From: Physocladia obscura
Lineage: Eukaryota > Chytridiomycota > Chytridiomycetes > Chytridiales > Chytriomycetaceae
Length of the DNA stretch: 14,112 nucleotides
NCBI GenBank assembly: GCA_027596945.1
Contig: JADGJH010000821.1
Location: forward strand, 1-14,112
Direction: 5' to 3'
The position numbers and the translations under genes were made by a program. The notes below the pieces were generated by a model, which had not been told where the DNA came from, ran no database searches, and saw nothing but the letters and a program-made list of their open reading frames with translations. Shown in pieces: positions 10,010 through 14,112 of the stretch. Position 1 is the stretch's first letter. Each line of letters starts with the position of its first letter.

Positions 10010-11113
10010 TTTGAGTTTATTCATCATATCCACAATTTTTAATATCAAGAGAGAATTCCAAAGGCATTACAAGTGTACCCACACTTCCTAAAATACCCTT
10101 CAACAGCATTAAAACTTTACTCACAATAAAAAGAATATCTTCCTTAGAGCCCTAAACATGCAAATTAAAATTTTGCTTTCATAGCCCAAAAACAAGCTCT
10201 ATCAGATTGAAAAATAGGCAATAAGCTGGAAGAAATATCACAATAATTCCCATTAGTTGCAAACTGTACACAATGTTGCCTCACAATGGATCTGTGCATC
10301 ATCTAATATTCAAAGTGAGTGTGGACCTGAAGACTGAAGGACCTTAGCTGACTTTGCAAACACAATGCAGAATTCAGCAAATTTTGCTTTTGGGAACGTT
10401 TCTTTTGTTGAAAACACTTCAAAAAAACCATTCAGCCTATGAAACAGAGTAGCAATATTCTTAGTTTTTGAATATATTTGCTGCAATAAACTAGAGCTTG
10501 TCCACAAATCCCAAAGCCTCTCTTGTGAAGCATATCTTTGTTTTTGAAGGAAACCTCATCCAAAAAACAAGATTTCCCAGCAGCCAATTGAAACTGTGGA
10601 GTTCCAGAGCAAATCAAATGATCTCTTTTGATAAAATTTGAATGGTCCAGTGCTCCAACACTTTCCAGGTCATGTTTGCAGCACATAATATAATCAAAAT
10701 TGTGGAAGTGCTGATTGTCAGGTGAAACTGATTCCTGAACTGTTGCTTGCTCTCTTTGAGAAAAAGAACAGGCTCTTTCATATATAGATTTATAATCCAT
10801 TAACACTTATCTGATCCAAATTTTTTGTACATGACAGCCTTTTCCTTGCAGGTGAGAGACTGATCAGTCTCATACTGTTGAATCAAGTTTGAAATAGTCC
10901 TATATAATTTGACAAAGAGCCTGCTTTTAAAATGCCAAGGAAATGGTGCATATACCGGCAATATGCCCTCACCTTTTTGCTTGCCTGTTGTGTCAAAATT
11001 GCCCGAATTGGTGTCATATTAGTTGCAGTAATCAAATTATTTGCATGGATTCCATCTGGTGCAGTGCTGGTGCCATATTGGCTGTGATCTGTACTATGCA
11101 ACTGAATTTGCAT
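10010..11113 (-). pseudogene. Tc1/IS630-like DDE transposase relic
   Basis: On the minus strand the frame starting at 10806 contains CFLDEVSFKNKDMLHKRGFG, the first catalytic Asp region of IS630/Tc1-type transposases (Asp at about 10560-10558), followed by a GQALVY-like strand. A second frame (10507-10310) continues with NGFFEVFSTKETF. An in-frame TGA at 10312-10310 interrupts it just before ILDDAQIHC, the second Asp. After another shift come VIFLPAYCLFFNLIELVFG and the catalytic Glu at about 10199-10197. The distance from the second Asp to the Glu is about 34 residues, as in DD34E Tc1-like enzymes. Basic text resembling the C-terminal end (GSKEDILFIVSKVLM) continues to about 10,020. The 11113-10883 frame is a plausible N-terminal DNA-binding part. 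At least two frameshifts and several stops make it non-functional. Confidence 0.75.
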
Positions 11114-11280
11114 TTTTTTTTGTGCATGAAGTTGGCATTCAAACCTACCCCAAACATTTAACCTGCCAGAAAAAAAAAAGAGATTAGATCAACAATAAAG
11201 TCTAAATCTTAACTTTGATAATAAATGCTGCCACATCAATGTAACAAAGACTTAAAAATACAGCAAAAGAAGGTAACCCT

Positions 11281-12850
11281 TTGATCCACTTAGCTGAAGA
11301 AAAATTCTGGCAGATGTCGCAAATCTGGTGCCAAACGTCTCATCCAAAGCCAAAACATTTCAGCAGATTGCCGATTCTAACAATCTTACCTTTGAACAAA
11401 TTAAGGGAATATACAAATATGAGAAAGAGCATCCTGATAAGTCACATGACAGCCAGATCTTCAGCAACAGTATTGACATTACATTGGTTGCACTTCTCTG
11501 TGCCAGAGCAAACAGCCACTGCCTTCTCTGGCAATCTGATTTTCTAGAATCAGAACGTGTTTATTACACCATTCACTTTAAACCAACAACAGATTGGAAT
11601 TCTGATGGCTGGTTTGAAAATTTATGCACCAATACAAAAGTCAAATTTCACAAAAAGTTGTAAAATATTTGAATGCCAAATGCATTGATCCATTCACTCT
11701 TGATGATTTTGAGGTCTGGGTCACAGCTTTGGAAAATTGGACTGCCAAAAAGCATGTCACAGCAATTAATCTGATCAATGTTGATGAAATGCAAATCAAA
11801 CTTGAAAATGACAATGCACAGCAAACCTACATTGTATCAAATGAAATTGAGTGCCCTAATGTCAATGAAGGAGAATTCAGCTGATATGCCACAACTATTC
11901 CATTTATATCAGCAGCTGGTGAACAAATAATTGACTTTATAGTTATGCTGCATGAATTTGAACAATTTGATATTGTCATTGAGCAATACAGGCAAACTTG
12001 ATGTGGTGATGTACCAGTATACTAGGCCTTCAGTAAAACTGGATTTTTGTCAGAGACACAATGGATTCCAGTCTTCAGAAATTTGAAGAAATTTGTCCTT
12101 CATTTCACCCTGGTTTAATCCCTGCAGTACTGATGGACAATCTTGGAACACATAAAACACTGCAATCAAAATGATGTTAAAGTATTTTTTTTACCGACCA
12201 ATACAACTTGTTTCTTGCAACCTTTGGATAGCCTGTATTTGCAACTTTGAAACAAAAAATCTCAACAAATTTTCACCACAAAATGGCATTCACATGAAAA
12301 CTTGGTCCATAACTTATGCAAATGGCACTTCACGTTTATAATGAAATATTTGAAAGTGTAATTGCAGGATCTTGGAAAAATGTTGGGATTTTTCCTCTTG
12401 ATATTGAAAATTTTTTGGAATGAGCTGAGCAAAATGTCACAGCTATTCCAAACAATGAAAAAAATTCTCAAGGCCCATTGAAAGAAATTGGGAAAATATT
12501 TACAACTATGCTTCCTGATACAATTGTTAAAAAGTCAAAATCAAGACACCAAAATACTTTCAGTGAAAATCAAGTTTTTTCAGCACAAGCTTTTGGAACG
12601 TAGGAAGAAAACAATACAAGCAAAAAAAAAATGCGGAGGCAGAAAAGAAAGAAAAAGTAGAACAAAAAAAAGCTGAAGATATGGCAAGAAAGGTTATGCA
12701 AGTGGCTGAGAAAAATGAAAAAAGAAATCATGGAATGGATGGCTAGAGCAGATGCACCAAAAGATGGACTAAAAGCAGCAAATGGATTTTATGTGCTTAT
12801 TGCAGTAAGTTTTGCTTATGTGAAAAATGCAAATATCCTACAAAAATATT
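11281..12850 (+). pseudogene. pogo-like (DDE_1) transposase relic
   Basis: The plus strand carries a broken pogo/Tigger-type transposase. A likely DNA-binding part (TFQQIADSNNLTFEQIKGIY) lies in frame 11328-11663. The next frame (11624-11884) contains INVDEMQIKLE, the first Asp region. Beyond several stops, VLMDNLGTHKT (Asp at 12136-12138) and FFLPTNTTCFLQPLD (Asp at 12227-12229) follow. The last motif matches the pogo signature 'LPPNTTSLLQPLD', and about 29 residues separate the second and third Asp, typical of DD29-30D pogo enzymes. A Lys/Glu-rich stretch and a Cys cluster (CAYCSKFCLCEKCKYPT, about 12792-12842) close the frame. Stops and shifts throughout show it is dead. Its start lies about 170 bases from the start of the oppositely oriented Tc1-like relic. 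Confidence 0.8.
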
Positions 12851-13168
12851 ATGGATAAGGGCTGAGCAGATAATAACCAAGTTTGAAGTTGTATTGTCTG
12901 AAGTGAAAAGCAATAAAGTGAATATCATTAAACATATCTTTTTTTTTAAAGTTGATATTAATGTTTTGTTCGTGGTTTTACTTTTGGTTGAAAATTTTTT
13001 TTCGTCAGGTTCAAATGTTTGGGGCAGGTTCGAATACCAACTCTGCTTATGCGATGAGCAGTGGTTGTGGTGGCGGTGGTAGTGGTTGCGGTAGAACCGC
13101 CACTGACTGCAGTTCCAGCAGGGTGTTGGCTGCAATGACTTGGAAACGTTGTTGAAAATGGCTGCCAA
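12851..13168. other. Transition from relic block, Gly/GGT-rich tract
   Basis: CpG reappears from about 12971. A short GGT/GGC triplet tract (about 13064-13096) would encode a Gly-rich stretch on the plus strand and a Thr/Ala-rich one on the minus strand. Short plus frames here (for example 12952-13155) may be upstream exons of the Cys-rich gene or chance; no junction to it can be defended. Confidence 0.35.
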
Positions 13169-13545
13169 ATGAATAGCTTGGGGGAAACAAAGGCTGCTGT
13201 TTCGGATATCAAAAACCGTGTAGATGGTGCGGAGAACAGTGCCACCAAGAATATACGCAAATGGAATGATTTCCATTGTGAGATAACAGACGAGTAAGTA
13301 TTATCGCATTTTGAAAGAATTTTTTCTTTTGGTGAGATTTTAATTGAAACGCTTGTGAAACGTGGATTGGTCAAACGCCGTACGAATTGTCGCTGGATGA
13401 ATTGATTAAACCTGTACTTCGTTTTTGCATTTTTATTAGATGCAGTTTGAATCAAGTCAACGGTTGCACAATTAGTTATAACGTTATAGACACTTGCAAC
13501 TATTGTGACTGCATAGTACAATGGTGCTACTTTGATGGAAATTAA
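13169..13545 (+). CDS. Possible small Cys-rich protein, two exons
   Basis: I do not recognise this protein. Exon 13169-13293 begins MNSLGETKAAVSDIKNRVDG and ends NDFHCEITDE at a consensus GTAAGT donor. Joining it in phase to exon 13440-13545 gives ECSLNQVNGCTISYN and then a Cys-dense end (CNYCDCIVQWCYFDGN). The result is 76 residues, with seven of its eight Cys in the last 43 residues (C-x6-C-x7-C-x9-C-x2-C-x-C-x4-C), a pattern usual for secreted, disulphide-bonded proteins. No signal peptide is seen, so the true start may lie in an upstream exon within 12950-13160. The intron (146 bp) is longer than others here. A 187-residue antisense frame (13521-12958) overlaps it fully and is the main alternative. 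Confidence 0.35.
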
Positions 13546-13684
13546 TTCAAGTTGTTGTCCTGATTCTTTTTTGATGCTTGAATTAAACCAGTAAATCTTA
13601 TTATTACTAATTTACTACAATATTTTAGATTCTGATGTGCGGGGATTAATTGATCCTGACAGTACGGAGACGAGTTGCGTGATC

Positions 13685-13694
13685 GTCACGTGAC
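13685..13694. promoter_or_regulatory. GTCACGTGAC palindrome (E-box type)
   Basis: A perfect 10-base palindrome centred on CACGTG. In fungi, RTCACGTG is the classic site for Cbf1-like bHLH proteins, and CACGTG for Pho4-like proteins. No gene start is defined near it, so its role is uncertain. Confidence 0.3.
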
Positions 13695-14041
13695 ATTAAA
13701 CTTTAAAGGCGTCGCAGACAAAGCAACTCTGCATGTTTTGAATAGTGTTACATGCCCAAAACAGCCTAAGTGCACTCATTAATTTTGCAACGGCCATGCT
13801 GTTTAACTGAAGAAGTGACGCCAAGCAATAAATTCTCTTTGAGACAAAATTGTGAGTACGCATCATGGTTGGATTGGCGAAGATGACTGAAGGTTCATAC
13901 AATCGATAAAAAAGATAGCGTTTTCTTACTTTTCAGCATTTTGTAGTTTTGTCAACTTTTGCAATCGTAGCAGAAGAGCAAAAATATAGTCAATGGAAGT
14001 TTATTCCCAAAATAGATTTTCTTTTTTTTTTTTTTTATCAC

Positions 14042-14056
14042 TTGACGTTTGACGTC
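14042..14056. promoter_or_regulatory. Tandem TTGACGT with a TGACGTC half
   Basis: TTGACGT occurs twice in a row, the second copy running into GACGTC. TGACGT(C/A) is the core of ATF/CREB bZIP sites. It lies near the window end and any target gene is outside or unrecognised. Confidence 0.25.
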
Positions 14057-14112
14057 GAATCCAATTCACCAACAATGCCGAGTTGCGATTCACAAACAGC
14101 AATCATTCTTCC

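Larger units (their letters stand above)
9007..12850. mobile_element. CpG-depleted block of decayed DNA transposons
   Basis: Two different DDE-type transposase relics and a third unassigned frame sit side by side. All carry stops or frame changes. Between 9050 and 12960 I count only 12 CG dinucleotides, while single separase exons nearby carry dozens per kilobase. The evenness of the loss suggests the pieces have been silent together for a long time. I could not find terminal inverted repeats or target-site duplications by eye, so the element ends are not fixed and the block may be one composite or two to three insertions. Confidence 0.7.
13546..14112. other. Right-end stretch without a supported gene
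   Basis: I see no convincing gene. A GTAAAT...TACTAAT...TTTTAG run at 13591-13628 looks like a 38-bp intron and could belong to a 3' UTR or a short exon, but no long frame crosses it. A 68-residue minus-strand ORF (13902-13696) lacks any recognisable motif. A run of 15 T lies at 14022-14036. Confidence 0.4.

Noticed and set aside
10943..11161. Plus ORF with many Cys (LLCQNCPNWCHISC) considered as a zinc finger
   Set aside because: It lies antisense to the N-terminal part of the Tc1-like relic in CpG-depleted DNA and has no regular ligand spacing.
13294..13439. Open plus frame CETWIGQTPYELSLDELIKP considered as an exon
   Set aside because: No acceptor joins it in phase to the upstream exon, and it falls inside the intron that best joins the Cys-rich pieces. 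It could be retained in an alternative transcript.
12958..13521. 187-residue antisense ORF considered as a gene
   Set aside because: It has no recognisable domain, includes a Thr/Ala run made by the GGT-rich tract, and overlaps a plus-strand model with a consensus donor. Kept only as the alternative to the Cys-rich gene.
1..14112. CRISPR arrays, tRNA, rRNA, bacterial operon signals
   Set aside because: No spaced direct repeats, no cloverleaf-type sequence and no rRNA-like stretch were seen; the gene structure is eukaryotic.

Overview
The window looks like nuclear DNA of a compact, AT-rich eukaryote. Genes are broken by many small introns (about 40-146 bp, mostly 45-82 bp) with GT...AG ends, intergenic gaps are short, and there are no bacterial-type operons or ribosome binding sites. 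The gene content (a fungal-style separase and an SSX2IP/Msd1-type coiled-coil protein) and a decayed block of DNA transposons fit an early-diverging fungus such as a chytrid. That assignment is inference; nothing here fixes the species.

Left third (1-4606, minus strand): fifteen exons read through in consistent phase and give about 1,262 residues of the N-terminal helical-repeat region of a separase-like protein (Esp1/Cut1 family). The gene runs off the left edge, so the C-terminal caspase-like protease domain is not in view. One intron has GC-AG ends and its removal rebuilds a TPR-like repeat. A 42-residue upstream ORF overlaps the start codon.

Middle (4607-8623): a weakly supported small minus-strand gene (4885-5467) is followed by two plus-strand genes. 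The first (5588-7971, 11 exons, 591 aa) is a convincing homologue of SSX2IP/ADIP/Msd1, a microtubule-anchoring protein of centrosomes and spindle poles, with a tail full of Ser/Thr-Pro sites. The second (8076-8623, 2 exons, 160 aa) is a small zinc-finger protein with one complete C2H2 finger and one finger lacking its last ligand. Separase and an Msd1-like protein both act in mitosis, so their close linkage is notable but may be chance.

Right-middle (about 9007-12850): a graveyard of mobile DNA. It holds an unassigned plus-sense relic frame, a minus-strand Tc1/IS630-like DDE transposase relic and a plus-strand pogo-like transposase relic, the last two diverging from about 11.1-11.3 kb. The block is almost empty of CpG (12 in 3.9 kb, against 30 in 0.7 kb of a separase exon), as expected after long cytosine methylation and deamination.

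Right end (12851-14112): CpG returns. The best candidate is a two-exon, Cys-rich small protein (13169-13545, plus) overlapped by a long antisense ORF. The last 550 bases hold no gene I can support. I found no CRISPR array, tRNA, rRNA or clearly new multigene system.
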